The notes: generated from the sequence alone by a model not told the origin. Counted from the stretch's first letter, positions 1 to 10,844 are shown. The stretch: 64,000 bases of DNA from Chitinophaga sp. Cy-1792 (GCF_011752935.1 NZ_VWWO01000002.1:2604001-2668000); one strand, 5' to 3'. Numbers and translations are program-made.

Positions 1-1
1 G

Positions 2-2923
2 GCGTTAGGTTCCTATGCAGAAATTGCTGTTTCTACCGCACCTAATGCCTCCAAACAACCGTCGCTGTTTATTTTCGCCGTGCTGACAGCCCCGCTGGGT
101 GGCCCTCCATTCTTCTTCATCACCGGTGTGGCAGCAGGCTTCAGTTTCAACCGTTCATTGAAAATCCCTGATATAACGCAGGTGCAGGATTTCCCATTAC
201 TCAAAGGCTTGTCTGACGGCACCTTTGCAGATGGCGAAGACCCAGGCACGGCACTAGTGGCGCTTAGCTCAGTAGTAGAACCGGAAGTAGGCCAGTACTG
301 GCTTGCAGCGGGTATCAAGTTCACCTCCTTCGAACTGCTGACAACTTCTGCGTTGCTATTCATCAGCTTTGGTAAAGAGTTTGAGGTGAACCTGCTGGGG
401 CTGAGCTTTACGTCGCTGCCACCGAAGATACCACGTCAGTATGCCCTTGCCTATTTCGAGCTGGCGCTGAAGATCTCCTTCAAACCTTCCTATGGCGTTC
501 TTTCAGCAGAAGCACAGCTGACGCCGAATTCATTTGTATTATCCAAAGATTGTAAAGTAACAGGCGGATTTGCCTTCTTCCTGTGGTTTAAAAATATTTC
601 TACCGCAGCGGGCACTATTCCTGCGGGTGATTTCGTGATCTCGCTGGGAGGTTACCATCCCGACTTCAAAAAGCCGGCCTGGTACCCGGAAGTGCCTCGA
701 CTGGGGATGCAGTGGAAGATGGATATTTCCGTGGGCAGCATCAGTATTGGCGGCGGCGCGTACTTTGCGATTTGTCCGACCGCAGTAATGGCCGGTGGCT
801 ACCTGAATGTCGCCTATCAGCTAGGTCCGCTGAAAGCCTGGCTGAATGCCTCTGCCGATTTCCTGATCGAATGGAATCCGTTCTATTTCAATGTAGGCAT
901 CAGCATTACAGTGGGCGCTTCCTTTGGCACCACCATCCTGGGCGTATCTGTTACCCTGCGTGCAGAGCTGGGCGCCACCCTCAAGCTGGAAGGCCCTCCT
1001 ACCCATGGTTCCGTGAAGGTAGACTGGTTCGTGATCTCCTTCACCATTCCTATCGGCTCCGGCAAAACCGAGACCACCGACAACAACATCACCTGGCAAG
1101 AATTTGCAGACGCCTTCCTGCCGCCGGCAGAAGTTCCTGGCAGTACCATGAAAAATGCCCTGTTAAAGCAACGCAATACCGAGCCGGTACAACAGGTGGT
1201 GAAACTCAATCCGGAAACCGGGTTGCTGAACGATAACGGCGACCGCTGGACCATACAGCCGTATCCGTTTATACTGACCGCTAAATCCGCCATCCCGGCT
1301 TCTGTTATCACAGTTGCCAGCAGCGATTTCAGCAAGCCAGGCGTAAACGTGGGGGTAAGGCCGATGGGTTATGTAGATAATTTAAATGCACCGCTGACCA
1401 TCACCCTCAGGAATAGCAAAGGCGAAGTAGACCTCACTGCACGCAAAATAAAGCTCATTATTGACCAGAACGGCGCACCGGCAGCCATGTGGTCACAAGA
1501 TCCGTTAAACCGCAATAAACCGCCTCAATCAGACGATTTACTGATACCCGGCGCCTCCTATGGCATCATACTGGATGCCGATGAATATAATTTCCGGGGA
1601 GATGTACCTGCATTTGCTATATCACTGCTGAAGTATGAGTTTGGCACCAAACGCATACTACCCTATAAAAACGTTGTCAAATTCCCTCCTGCAGCAAGGT
1701 ACCCTGTCAGTGACCAGAACAATGCCTATAATGTAATCATGCATTCCATCATGACGGAAAGCATTATAAGCAAACGTAACACCATCCTGCAAGGTATTGC
1801 CGCCAGTGATATCGTGGCGCCGCTCGGACCAGACCTCAGTGTGATGGCATCTTCCGCAGATATGATCCTGCAGGCATTACCTGTTATCGCACGGATAGGC
1901 ATCTATCAGAACAATGGTGTCGTGGAAGCCGGCAGAATACTGGCGCCACAGACCAGGGCCGTGACATTAACGCCCGAAGCAGCCATAAAAACACCACAGC
2001 TTACGGGCATGGTTAAACGGTACAGAACCAGTGGTGGTAACACCGCTGCAGGCGTCAGAAGTCATTATCAGCAGGCGCCTAACCTGGGCAGCAAAACCAG
2101 GCTGGCAGCCACTCGTGTCAATACCGACATCCGGCAGCTGTATGACGGATCAGCCGTATTATGGTCTACAGACAGCAGAGGCACTACTACCCTTTCGCTT
2201 ACCGGTGGTTTGCCTGTGCGTGTTATCTCCTTCGACAAACATGGCCGCCTGAGTGGTATTCATGTCAGCACAGGCGCCCATCAGCTGACACTGGCAGCCG
2301 GCACTGCGCAGGTAGCCGTTCAGGGCGAAGAGGCGGATACTACTGGTACCATAGGCTGGGATATGGCCTCACAGCTCTTCAAAACCAATACTGTATGGGC
2401 ATTGGGTGATGGCGTGATGGTACGCGTACAGAACAGTCAGCGTATACGCGTTCGCGGTACACATGCCAATACAGGCCTGATAGATGCTGCCGACCTGGTA
2501 ATCAATAACAGGATCACTGATACGGGCAAGACTACACGTAACGGCTGGATACAGGCAGTATTCCCGGCAGGTACCCGGCAGATCGCGGTGCTGGTAGACC
2601 AGCATAGCAGTGCCGACAGACTGGATGTTGCCATTGCCGCAGGCAGTTTACCATTAAAGGGTAGCCAGCTGCAGCCGGTGCAAACCAGCGAAACAGAGAA
2701 AGGCACGCTGCTGGTGTATGATTGCCCGACAGGTGATACCAATGCATACATTGCCATCCTGGCCATTCCTAAAGACAATAAGGTGCAGATCAAAGGTATG
2801 TACAGTAACAGCAACCAGGTATTTACAGCAGATGCACCGCTGCGTCAGGCAGGACTTGACCTTCAGGCAGCCACTATACAAACAGCCACTGTTAGTATTA
2901 ACACTCAAAAACAGGCATTATGA
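2..2923 (+). CDS. DUF6603-domain large protein, 5' end outside window
   Basis: The reading frame is already open at base 2 and has no stop upstream, so the gene starts before the window; the GTG at 80 is only an internal candidate. The first ~370 visible codons are Gly- and aromatic-rich beta-type sequence matching the DUF6603 family as I remember it from bacterial and fungal proteins, including the hallmark around 646-720 (GGYHPDF, then AWYPEVPRLGMQW) and repeated amphipathic strands. The remaining ~600 codons are unrecognised beta-rich sequence. No membrane anchor is visible, and the true N-terminus cannot be inspected. The stop overlaps the next start (ATGA), so it is co-translated with the following large protein. 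Function is unknown. The DUF6603 call is fairly secure, the biological role is not. Confidence 0.75.
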   Translation, partial: ALGSYAEIAVSTAPNASKQPSLFIFAVLTAPLGGPPFFFITGVAAGFSFNRSLKIPDITQVQDFPLLKGLSDGTFADGEDPGTALVALSSVVEPEVGQYWLAAGIKFTSFELLTTSALLFISFGKEFEVNLLGLSFTSLPPKIPRQYALAYFELALKISFKPSYGVLSAEAQLTPNSFVLSKDCKVTGGFAFFLWFKNISTAAGTIPAGDFVISLGGYHPDFKKPAWYPEVPRLGMQWKMDISVGSISIGGGAYFAICPTAVMAGGYLNVAYQLGPLKAWLNASADFLIEWNPFYFNVGISITVGASFGTTILGVSVTLRAELGATLKLEGPPTHGSVKVDWFVISFTIPIGSGKTETTDNNITWQEFADAFLPPAEVPGSTMKNALLKQRNTEPVQQVVKLNPETGLLNDNGDRWTIQPYPFILTAKSAIPASVITVASSDFSKPGVNVGVRPMGYVDNLNAPLTITLRNSKGEVDLTARKIKLIIDQNGAPAAMWSQDPLNRNKPPQSDDLLIPGASYGIILDADEYNFRGDVPAFAISLLKYEFGTKRILPYKNVVKFPPAARYPVSDQNNAYNVIMHSIMTESIISKRNTILQGIAASDIVAPLGPDLSVMASSADMILQALPVIARIGIYQNNGVVEAGRILAPQTRAVTLTPEAAIKTPQLTGMVKRYRTSGGNTAAGVRSHYQQAPNLGSKTRLAATRVNTDIRQLYDGSAVLWSTDSRGTTTLSLTGGLPVRVISFDKHGRLSGIHVSTGAHQLTLAAGTAQVAVQGEEADTTGTIGWDMASQLFKTNTVWALGDGVMVRVQNSQRIRVRGTHANTGLIDAADLVINNRITDTGKTTRNGWIQAVFPAGTRQIAVLVDQHSSADRLDVAIAAGSLPLKGSQLQPVQTSETEKGTLLVYDCPTGDTNAYIAILAIPKDNKVQIKGMYSNSNQVFTADAPLRQAGLDLQAATIQTATVSINTQKQAL

Positions 2924-4422
2924 CAACATCCACTATTGACACTACCCCCGGCAGTATTGGTCCTGGAATGATCCGCTTCTACGACGCGATCCTGAATCCG
3001 CTGGAAGCAGGCATATATACCCTGGAGGCAAAACAGGAGATCAATGACCTGCCAGGTGAAAATCCTGCCCCGTACATAGCCACGCAGGACCTGGTGGTAG
3101 ATGGGCCCAGGTTTGCCATTAACCCGGCGGAAATCCATATGGTGTACCCTCCCGCCAATTCGGAAGGCCTGTACGACAACAACATGCCCAATATGGTATT
3201 CACCAGCTTTACCCTTCCCTGGGCACGTTCCATAGATCCTGCCACCACTACGCGGATGGCCACACTTGCAGTAGATAATGACCAGAACCCCATTCCATGG
3301 ATAGGGCTACTAACCATATACCCTGATGACCTGAAAAACAAAGTGGGCGAACCACAGGTAATGAAGGCATCGGAAGTTGTAAAACCAGCAGACAGCAAAA
3401 TTCTACCGCCGGCACTGGGAGATTTACTGGGGGCAGATGACACCCTGGTAACCGTGACCGACATTGACCTGGCTTACTTTCAGGCCATTGCACCGAGTCT
3501 GGATGAATTGCCTTTTCTCGCACATGGCAGAGAAGTGAATACCGGCGGAAAGATATTACTGGGCATGGAAGATGACGGTTGTTTTTCCCTGGTATTTGGC
3601 AACAGGCTGCCGATGGCAGCAGCAGAAAACACGATGTTCCTGGTTTCTTACGAAGGGCACCAGGAACATTTACATGGCAGCACTATCAGTGGCGGCTATA
3701 CGAAGATACGATTGGTACTGCTGGGATCCTGGCAGTTCAGGGCTAAAGCTGCGCAAGGCAGTTTCATCCAGTTGATGGCAAATCTTTGCGAACCAGGCAG
3801 AGGTGGGGTGAAACTGCTGCAGATGCCCCTGTCTGCGGCCACCGGCCAGATATCTGCCGATGCGGAGAAAGCATTGCAGATGGGCTATGTACCATTACAG
3901 AATAACATGCGCCAGGGAGAAGAAAGTACTTCCTGGTACAGGGGGCCGCTGATCGCTTCCCCTACAAAGCGTGACCTGGCCTATGGGCCCTATCATTACA
4001 GCGACCACGCCATCCATTATGATCCGGAAACAGGCATATTCAATCATGCCTATAGCACTGCCTGGCAGACAGGTCGTTTACTGGCGTTGTCGGATGCCTC
4101 TTTTTCGTCGGCCATGTTTACCTGGCGGAACAACTACCTCTATGGTATCCTTGCCAGCTCACGACAACTGGACAACAGTAAGCTCAGCGCAATTGCCGGC
4201 AGTATGAATAACAATAAGTCTTCCGAAAACGCACGCGAAGCGGTAGTGATGCTCATGTCAGGCGGCTTCAGCAAAGTCAAATGGCCGCAGATCACTTCCC
4301 GTTCAGCAGCTGTATTGCAGGATGGATTGCCGGGAGTATTTACTTCAGAAGAAAAAACGGCGATGGCAATAGAAGACACAGACCCGTTACTGATGCTCGT
4401 TAATAAAATAAAAAACGTATAA
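2920..4422 (+). CDS. Conserved-type protein of unknown function, 500 aa
   Basis: This protein is not recognised. It starts in a four-base ATGA overlap with the preceding DUF6603 gene and ends one base before the next ATG, so it belongs to a tightly coupled operon. The N-terminus (MTTSTIDTTPGS) has no signal peptide or lipobox, and no hydrophobic segment long enough for a membrane helix is evident. Composition is that of a soluble mixed alpha/beta protein with many Pro, Gly and aromatic residues. The last ~25 residues are acidic and charged. It is probably a structural or binding partner of the neighbouring large proteins, since all five are packed together. No catalytic motif was found. The gene is real on length, frame and coupling; function is open. 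Confidence 0.8.
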   Translation: MTTSTIDTTPGSIGPGMIRFYDAILNPLEAGIYTLEAKQEINDLPGENPAPYIATQDLVVDGPRFAINPAEIHMVYPPANSEGLYDNNMPNMVFTSFTLPWARSIDPATTTRMATLAVDNDQNPIPWIGLLTIYPDDLKNKVGEPQVMKASEVVKPADSKILPPALGDLLGADDTLVTVTDIDLAYFQAIAPSLDELPFLAHGREVNTGGKILLGMEDDGCFSLVFGNRLPMAAAENTMFLVSYEGHQEHLHGSTISGGYTKIRLVLLGSWQFRAKAAQGSFIQLMANLCEPGRGGVKLLQMPLSAATGQISADAEKALQMGYVPLQNNMRQGEESTSWYRGPLIASPTKRDLAYGPYHYSDHAIHYDPETGIFNHAYSTAWQTGRLLALSDASFSSAMFTWRNNYLYGILASSRQLDNSKLSAIAGSMNNNKSSENAREAVVMLMSGGFSKVKWPQITSRSAAVLQDGLPGVFTSEEKTAMAIEDTDPLLMLVNKIKNV

Positions 4423-4423
4423 T

Positions 4424-5344
4424 ATGAAATCATGGGGAAACAGGGCTGCCTTATGCACCAACGTGATGCAACGACTGTTATCTGTCAGGGATGGTAGTTA
4501 TCCGCCACCGGAGTTACCGGATCACCTGACTACCTGGCTGGCACAGCTGACACTGCTCTATGGTATGCCGGTAGAATATATGGTAGCAGACAACCGCATG
4601 TTGCCAATAGAATCCATGCGCTTTTTCTATATAGACCGGAACTGGCTGGACAGGCTTGTAGACGGAGCATTGAGTGTGGGTGTACTCTCTTCCAAGGAGC
4701 AGGTATTCAATGAAACCTTTTATGAAGAAATATATGCGCAGATAGATGCCAAACAGCTGTTGCTTCGTTCGGAGCTGAGAGAGGAGGCACCACCCGTTAC
4801 CACTATGGTTGGTGGCGGTATGACAGGCATGATCTTCAGATCGGAAGTAGTGGCTGGCTGGCCAGGACTGGAAGTGGAAGCTACCAGCAGTGGCACACCG
4901 GTAACCATCCTGCGGATGGATCGCCTTTCCGACAATGTACTGCTCATCATCTGGGATGGCATACCGGATAAGGTGAACGTCATCGAACCTTCTGAAGGCC
5001 TGGCGTTTGGCGTAACGCGTAATTCAGGCGCTACCACCTTTACCATTGCATTACGCGGGCTGGGTTTCCCGACAAACAATCCATATCCTGCAGGGCAGCA
5101 GATCATGAATGGTCCATCACCGGTTACTGCGGCCGGCAGCCTGCGAAGTGGCGCTGAACCCGGGGTGATAGACATCAGTACTCTCCGGGAAAATATCATC
5201 GCCGCGATGCCTGCCAATGCGCTTCCCAACGGAAAGCTGACACCAGGCGCTATGGCTATTCAGCTGGTCCGTGCAGCAGGAAACCAGGAATACAACCTGG
5301 ATGCAGCTTCACTGGCATGTGACCCTCCTATTCCACAATCTTAA
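4424..5344 (+). CDS. Protein of unknown function, 306 aa
   Basis: The third gene of the five-gene array begins one base after the previous stop. The first ~115 residues look helical and charged. A Gly-rich patch (MVGGGMTGM, about residues 126-134) follows, then a beta-rich half with alternating hydrophobic residues. No signal peptide, lipobox or transmembrane helix is visible, so the product is cytosolic unless exported by an unusual route. I recognise no enzyme family. Its small size next to 500-1,321-residue neighbours suggests an adaptor or accessory component, which is inference from context only. Confidence 0.78.
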   Translation: MKSWGNRAALCTNVMQRLLSVRDGSYPPPELPDHLTTWLAQLTLLYGMPVEYMVADNRMLPIESMRFFYIDRNWLDRLVDGALSVGVLSSKEQVFNETFYEEIYAQIDAKQLLLRSELREEAPPVTTMVGGGMTGMIFRSEVVAGWPGLEVEATSSGTPVTILRMDRLSDNVLLIIWDGIPDKVNVIEPSEGLAFGVTRNSGATTFTIALRGLGFPTNNPYPAGQQIMNGPSPVTAAGSLRSGAEPGVIDISTLRENIIAAMPANALPNGKLTPGAMAIQLVRAAGNQEYNLDAASLACDPPIPQS

Positions 5345-5357
5345 AAAAAATTAAGTC

Positions 5358-8300
5358 ATGGCTACTAACTATATCCCCGTATGGCCCGGCCCTGTTGTAA
5401 TGGTACCTGTTCCTATGGATATCCTCCGTATAGGCCAGGCCGATTTTTACGCTGCTACTACGTGGGCATCTACCAGAAACAACTACTACAACCTCTACAT
5501 GAAGCTGGTGGCAGATCCACAACCTTTTCAGGCAGGCACCTGCCCACCGGTAGGTATACACCTGATGTGGACACTCCCCTACAGCATGCGGCAGGGACAA
5601 CAATCCGACGTGAACAATCCTTCCGGCGACGTTACATTTCCATATGTACCTAACCGCTGGCTGATCACACGTTTCAAATACCCGGTGCCCAATAAGGACA
5701 ATCCCAATCCGGCGCCTCCTGAATTACAGGCCACCATTGTATGCAGTGATGCACTCGCCGGACTCAACAACGACAACAGAAATACAGCCAGTCAGTACCC
5801 GTATCCAACAGACCCCAATTTACCCGTGCGGGCAATTGGTAACAGTATGCCGCTTGCCAGCTGGACAGGGCAGGCAAAGGACGGGCAGCCACTGATCAAA
5901 GCAGTGGGCCCGGGTGATGTATCCTGGTCGGTAGCCTACGACAATGTGAAGAATGTATTTACCCTGCACGATGATGTAGGCAGTGGTACGGCGCAATATA
6001 CCTATTCACTGTTAGGCTGGTATGATGATCCCAATGATGATATGCTGTCTAAAATGGACACCAGCGATGAAGCCAACTGGATGAACATACTGGAAGGCCA
6101 GTATGGATGGTCCGTAGGCGGTGTGGCTGCATTGCAGGAAGCGATACAGTCCTGGCAGCAATGGCAGCAGAACTATGGCCTTAAAGGCAGTTATTCCCCG
6201 CAGTTGCCTGCACAGATAAAAACGGCCATGACAGCCTGGAACAGCTGGCGCTTACAACATGGCGTAAAAGAAGACCAGCCCGACCTGCCAAAGCAATGCA
6301 TCTGTCATTCCATGGCTTCTGTAGAATGGAAAGGTAACCAGCTAGCCTATGGCACCGGCGTACCTACGCCACAGGGAGGCGTCAGCATCGCCGTTGGTAA
6401 TAACGCCATGGAAGCCATTTCTGTATATATGGCCACCACAGTTGCGAAACAGAATGGGCAGCCCGACTCCGACATTCCAATTATAGAAAGGGCGCTGGAA
6501 GCATTTCAGAAAGATTTGCTGGCACAGCTCAACAGCGACCCTACCGCAGTGGAAATGGCCATTCATACCGACCGGTTTGAACAGCACTACAGCGGCCAGG
6601 AATGGATCGTAGTAAGGCCCGAAAGTACTGATGACAATATCCTCGGTACCGGCGGACAACATTCCATCCCCCTGAATGCCGCAGATACAGACGCACTCAC
6701 ACAGTTGAATAACAAACAACAGGATTTAAATAACCTGAATGAAGAGCTGCTAACATTACGACAGGAAATGTTTCAGCTGAGTGTAAAAGAATCGTTGTTT
6801 ACCAGGTCAGTACCTACTGAGATCAAAACGCTGGTCACCAACAGTATGGCTGCCATTACTTCTGCCCTCGATACGGCAACGCAGCAACGGGATTCCAAAC
6901 AGGCGGAAGTCACTACCGATGCCCAGACACTGGCGGGCAGACTGGACAAAAACTTCGTACTGAAAGCCATTGACAAGCCAGCTTCCTCCGCTCCTGTGGA
7001 CCCTGTTATTATGGTGGGTGGCGTTTCTATGGATCCTAAGCTGACCTCTCCCGAACAGTATACTGATACTACAGAACTGTTTGTACGATTTACCGGGCAA
7101 ACCATTACCGGCATCAATATCACTTTTACAGTGAGTGGTTCACCCCGTACTTTTTTGGTGAATGGAACAGATCTGCTGAATAAAGTAACCATTCCTTCCT
7201 GGAATATCTTCCCTAAAGAGGCCATGGACCTATGGGTAGAAGCCATGATATTAGATACTTCCTGCGCAGCGCTGATAGCAAAAATATGGTTTGAAAAAGC
7301 AGGTGTAACGCCAACGAATACACAGATGAGTCAACTGACGTTGCAGATACAGACACAACAGACAGCTGTATGGAACGACAGTAACTCCCTGGGAGTACAT
7401 CCGCAGGCATTGACAGCCGTAGCAGGTATGGAAGGCATTGTTCCTTCACCATTTGCAGTAGCATTCATTACCAAACAGCCATGGACACCGATATACATGG
7501 ACTGGAAAATGAATTATATTCCTTCGGCCGCGGTCACTACAGATTCGTTGAAAGACTGGACCCTGGGAGAAATAGACTACGACTGGACGGGTAGCAGCCT
7601 GAGCACCTCGGGCATCGTCTTCTACGGGCGTGCCGTTATGAATGCAAAATCTTCACAGGTCATCAAAACAAAAATGGCTGCCTTCCAGAACGACCCTATG
7701 TATGATGGATTGCCGCAGTACATTCTCGATGACCTGAAAACAGCTGCCGATCAGATAGGCCAGATAGATCTGCTGACACAGTCCATGAGTGGTTTCACGC
7801 GACAGCTGATTACCTCTCAGGTGGCACTCAGCTATGCACCTACAGATGCTAATATTTTAAGGCTGTTAGGCGATTCTCAGCTGAATTTCCGGCCGCGGTT
7901 AACAGATTACACCACCTCTCAAAGCTTCTTTCCTATCCGTTCAGGGCATTTCCAGCTGGTAGACCTCTGGGTGGTAGATTCCTTCGGGCAGGTATTAATG
8001 ACCAAGCCCAGATTGGCAGCGCCATTGGACCCATTGCCCAATGTCTATTTTTCTGAGAATCTCACTACCAGCAGTCCTAACTATCTGAACAGCAACAGTA
8101 AAACATTCGCACAGCTGTCGCCAAGAGTAGCGCAACCGGTAAACGTCCGGCTGGACCTGCTGCAACAGAATAACGATAACATCCGTACGAATTCCTCTGA
8201 CCTCACCAGTCCTATCTGTGGCTGGGTGATGCCGAACCACCTGGACAACTCCCTCATGATATTTGATGCCAATGGGCTCAACCAGGGCTCCATCATCAAA

Positions 8301-9323
8301 GTACAGCGGCAGATAACAGACGGCAATGAGGCGAACGACTTCCAGTATACGATTCGCTGGGATGCAGTACCAGGAAGCAATACGGCATTGGGTGCGCCAC
8401 CTGCGCTGGAGAACCAGCATTTACAGGACTTTGTAATGGGCCTCCTCAAAACCGGTTTTGATGGCGCCGATGCTTATGATGACCTCATCAGTGTAATAGA
8501 CGTAACGCTGTGGCCGATGAGTAATTTCAAAAGTCAGGCCGGCAACCAGAGCATACTGATCGGAAGACCGCTGGCAGTAGTGCGTGGAGAAGTGCAAATG
8601 GAGCTCGCAGGCACGCCTATGTATAACCAGAGCTGGAAAGATACCGGGGAATATTATACCAGTGGCACAGCGTACCAACCTACTGATCCGCCGTACCTGA
8701 ATACACCTTTTAACATCAGGATCGGCGATGCCTATCTCGCTGGCAATGGCACCATTGGTTATTTCCAGGGAGATGATTACAATAGTTTTTATGCCGTGTA
8801 TGGTGCAGACGGGCAAACCCGGGATTTGCTGCAAATGTTTTCACGCAATGCCAGGGGAAAGATCAATCTGGCAGGGTTTGCAGCGAAGCCGTTTACCAGT
8901 AGCCGTTTCGCTTCCAATTATGTCAAACAGGGACATACGGTAACGTTGACACCTAAACGTAGTAATACTAAACTGACAATGCTGGTAGATCCTTCCGGTG
9001 TTATTCCTGTCATCCCGGGCAGTCAGCCGAAATTCAACATTACCCTGCCTACAGGGCCGGTGTCCAATGCGTTGGGCAATCTGAAATCCACCTTCCGTAC
9101 AGGGCCGTTATTACTTGATCCGGATAAGATCAAGATGCCTACACCAGCGGAAGTACAAGGTAAATGGGGATGGGTAGGCCGAAAAGATGTTACCTCCTGG
9201 AACCCGGAACAGGAGATAGAACAGTATACCCCAATTGCTACAGGAGACCAGGATAACCTTCGGCTTACGGAAGGATGGATTACACTTTCCGGCGCCAATA
9301 GCCAGGAACCACAAAACAATTAA
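5358..9323 (+). CDS. Very large protein of unknown function, 1321 aa
   Basis: This is the largest member of the array, starting 13 bases after the previous stop behind an A-rich leader. The N-terminus (MATNYIPVWPGPVV) lacks an export signal. The first ~440 residues are aromatic- and Asn-rich with no recognised motif. Residues ~449-485 form a likely coiled coil (heptad-like LNNLNEELLTLRQEMFQL). A long region of mixed strands follows and the C-terminal ~150 residues are rich in Pro, Thr and Gly. No transmembrane segment or catalytic signature was seen. The coiled coil and size suggest a scaffold or surface/structural protein, but that is inference. The next gene starts ten bases downstream. Confidence 0.8.
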   Translation: MATNYIPVWPGPVVMVPVPMDILRIGQADFYAATTWASTRNNYYNLYMKLVADPQPFQAGTCPPVGIHLMWTLPYSMRQGQQSDVNNPSGDVTFPYVPNRWLITRFKYPVPNKDNPNPAPPELQATIVCSDALAGLNNDNRNTASQYPYPTDPNLPVRAIGNSMPLASWTGQAKDGQPLIKAVGPGDVSWSVAYDNVKNVFTLHDDVGSGTAQYTYSLLGWYDDPNDDMLSKMDTSDEANWMNILEGQYGWSVGGVAALQEAIQSWQQWQQNYGLKGSYSPQLPAQIKTAMTAWNSWRLQHGVKEDQPDLPKQCICHSMASVEWKGNQLAYGTGVPTPQGGVSIAVGNNAMEAISVYMATTVAKQNGQPDSDIPIIERALEAFQKDLLAQLNSDPTAVEMAIHTDRFEQHYSGQEWIVVRPESTDDNILGTGGQHSIPLNAADTDALTQLNNKQQDLNNLNEELLTLRQEMFQLSVKESLFTRSVPTEIKTLVTNSMAAITSALDTATQQRDSKQAEVTTDAQTLAGRLDKNFVLKAIDKPASSAPVDPVIMVGGVSMDPKLTSPEQYTDTTELFVRFTGQTITGINITFTVSGSPRTFLVNGTDLLNKVTIPSWNIFPKEAMDLWVEAMILDTSCAALIAKIWFEKAGVTPTNTQMSQLTLQIQTQQTAVWNDSNSLGVHPQALTAVAGMEGIVPSPFAVAFITKQPWTPIYMDWKMNYIPSAAVTTDSLKDWTLGEIDYDWTGSSLSTSGIVFYGRAVMNAKSSQVIKTKMAAFQNDPMYDGLPQYILDDLKTAADQIGQIDLLTQSMSGFTRQLITSQVALSYAPTDANILRLLGDSQLNFRPRLTDYTTSQSFFPIRSGHFQLVDLWVVDSFGQVLMTKPRLAAPLDPLPNVYFSENLTTSSPNYLNSNSKTFAQLSPRVAQPVNVRLDLLQQNNDNIRTNSSDLTSPICGWVMPNHLDNSLMIFDANGLNQGSIIKVQRQITDGNEANDFQYTIRWDAVPGSNTALGAPPALENQHLQDFVMGLLKTGFDGADAYDDLISVIDVTLWPMSNFKSQAGNQSILIGRPLAVVRGEVQMELAGTPMYNQSWKDTGEYYTSGTAYQPTDPPYLNTPFNIRIGDAYLAGNGTIGYFQGDDYNSFYAVYGADGQTRDLLQMFSRNARGKINLAGFAAKPFTSSRFASNYVKQGHTVTLTPKRSNTKLTMLVDPSGVIPVIPGSQPKFNITLPTGPVSNALGNLKSTFRTGPLLLDPDKIKMPTPAEVQGKWGWVGRKDVTSWNPEQEIEQYTPIATGDQDNLRLTEGWITLSGANSQEPQNN

Positions 9324-9332
9324 AAAAATATT

Positions 9333-10844
9333 ATGGCAGATACACTACCACTTATTTTTAAATATACCATTACACCGTCCACTATACCGACGAATGCCAA
9401 GGCACAGCTCATCCTGACGATCACCAATAACACAGGTGATACGGTATACTTTGACGGCGGCAATGACCAAAGTACGATCGATGTCAGCTTTCCTATGGGC
9501 GACAAGGATACGGACCTTGTGACGGACGAAAACTTCACTGGTACCGCGGATCCTACAGACTTTACCTGTGACTATAATGGATCTTTTTTTGTTATTGCCG
9601 GCACTCCCTTTGATAACGATGGTAATCCGATGCAGACACCATTACCCAATGGCGCCAGCATTAAAGTCACTTTTAAGGATGTGTCCATCAACAAAACGGA
9701 AGGTGTTGCCCAGATAGAAATATCGGAGTTCGTCATCGATAAGCCGACAGGCCCAGGATATGTGACAGTGACCAAAGAGGAACAAAAGCAATTAGATATA
9801 CTGGCTTATCTCGAGGAAAACGTTGTTGGGTTAGATCAGAAAACCACGCTGCACTGGTATACTACGGGCGCCACCCATGTAAAGGTGATAGGTTTCCCTG
9901 ATGCGCCACGGGAAAAAATCTTTGATGTGACTGTTCCTCCACCTGCGCCGGGAGAATGTGAGGTAAATATTGGTGAAACGGATAAAGAAATCACCTATAC
10001 CCTGATCGCCTACACCGGCAATGGCAACGATCCCAGCAATCCGAGAACTACTGTACAGTTGTATCAAAGCGCCGCCCTGATTATTGATTTCTCTGCTTAC
10101 AGTTCGGCTTTGACCTTGAAGGCTGATTTGCTGCCGGACAACACCCAACTGGACGTGGACGAACCGGTAACCATCACCCAGACCGTACAATATGCTTCCA
10201 GCTGGCAGTTTAAGAAGCCAGACAGACCTATCAATGGTTCAGCGCACTATGTAAAAACGCAGGTCGTCCCTGGTCAGGACCTGGTAACCGCCTATGCAGG
10301 CAAATACGACCGCATGCCGGATACCGCTACCTACCGGCTGACCGTCTTCGGTTACCAGGACCCGCTCAATCCGCAGCCGGACCCATTTGAGGAGCTGCAC
10401 TTTAAGATCAAACCGGTGGTGGTTAAATACTTCAAGTACAAAGACAGAGACGCAAACGGTAATTTATCCACTATGATTGCTGAAACAGTACCGTACGACT
10501 GGCCAGCAAGGGTACTCTCTTCTGGTGGCGGCCAGCCGAATATATTAACCATAACGCAGCCGGGAGGCAGCAAAGTGGTGCTTTACCTCGGCGAACCAGA
10601 TACACATCCGCAGGTACAGTATTTTAATCTGGCCAAAGATAGCAGCAATGGTACTTTCAGCTGGGTAGGCAAAAACGTGAAATCGCTGGTACTTACCAGA
10701 CCTGATAAAACTACCTATAACGTACCTACCAATGCCATTGCTTATGGTACGCTGAAGGAAAACTGGCAGGTGGGCGACTACCTTTTAACAGCTGTAGGTA
10801 CTGACAACAGCACTGTTGTCAGCATTCTGACGGTTACATCCTGA
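9333..10844 (+). CDS. Beta-sandwich repeat-type protein of unknown function, 503 aa
   Basis: The last gene of the array. The N-terminal ~130 residues resemble an Ig-like beta-sandwich (polar strands such as KAQLILTITNNTGDTVYF). A central segment around residues 165-245 has the look of another Ig-like unit (TLHWYTTGATHVKVIG). The C-terminal ~130 residues form further strands and close with TAVGTDNSTVVSILTVTS. There is no signal peptide and no cysteine pair stabilising the domains. Ig-like stretches usually mediate binding, so a role in assembling or displaying the neighbouring large proteins is plausible but unproven. A GC-rich hairpin about 40 bases past the stop probably ends the transcript. 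Confidence 0.78.
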   Translation: MADTLPLIFKYTITPSTIPTNAKAQLILTITNNTGDTVYFDGGNDQSTIDVSFPMGDKDTDLVTDENFTGTADPTDFTCDYNGSFFVIAGTPFDNDGNPMQTPLPNGASIKVTFKDVSINKTEGVAQIEISEFVIDKPTGPGYVTVTKEEQKQLDILAYLEENVVGLDQKTTLHWYTTGATHVKVIGFPDAPREKIFDVTVPPPAPGECEVNIGETDKEITYTLIAYTGNGNDPSNPRTTVQLYQSAALIIDFSAYSSALTLKADLLPDNTQLDVDEPVTITQTVQYASSWQFKKPDRPINGSAHYVKTQVVPGQDLVTAYAGKYDRMPDTATYRLTVFGYQDPLNPQPDPFEELHFKIKPVVVKYFKYKDRDANGNLSTMIAETVPYDWPARVLSSGGGQPNILTITQPGGSKVVLYLGEPDTHPQVQYFNLAKDSSNGTFSWVGKNVKSLVLTRPDKTTYNVPTNAIAYGTLKENWQVGDYLLTAVGTDNSTVVSILTVTS

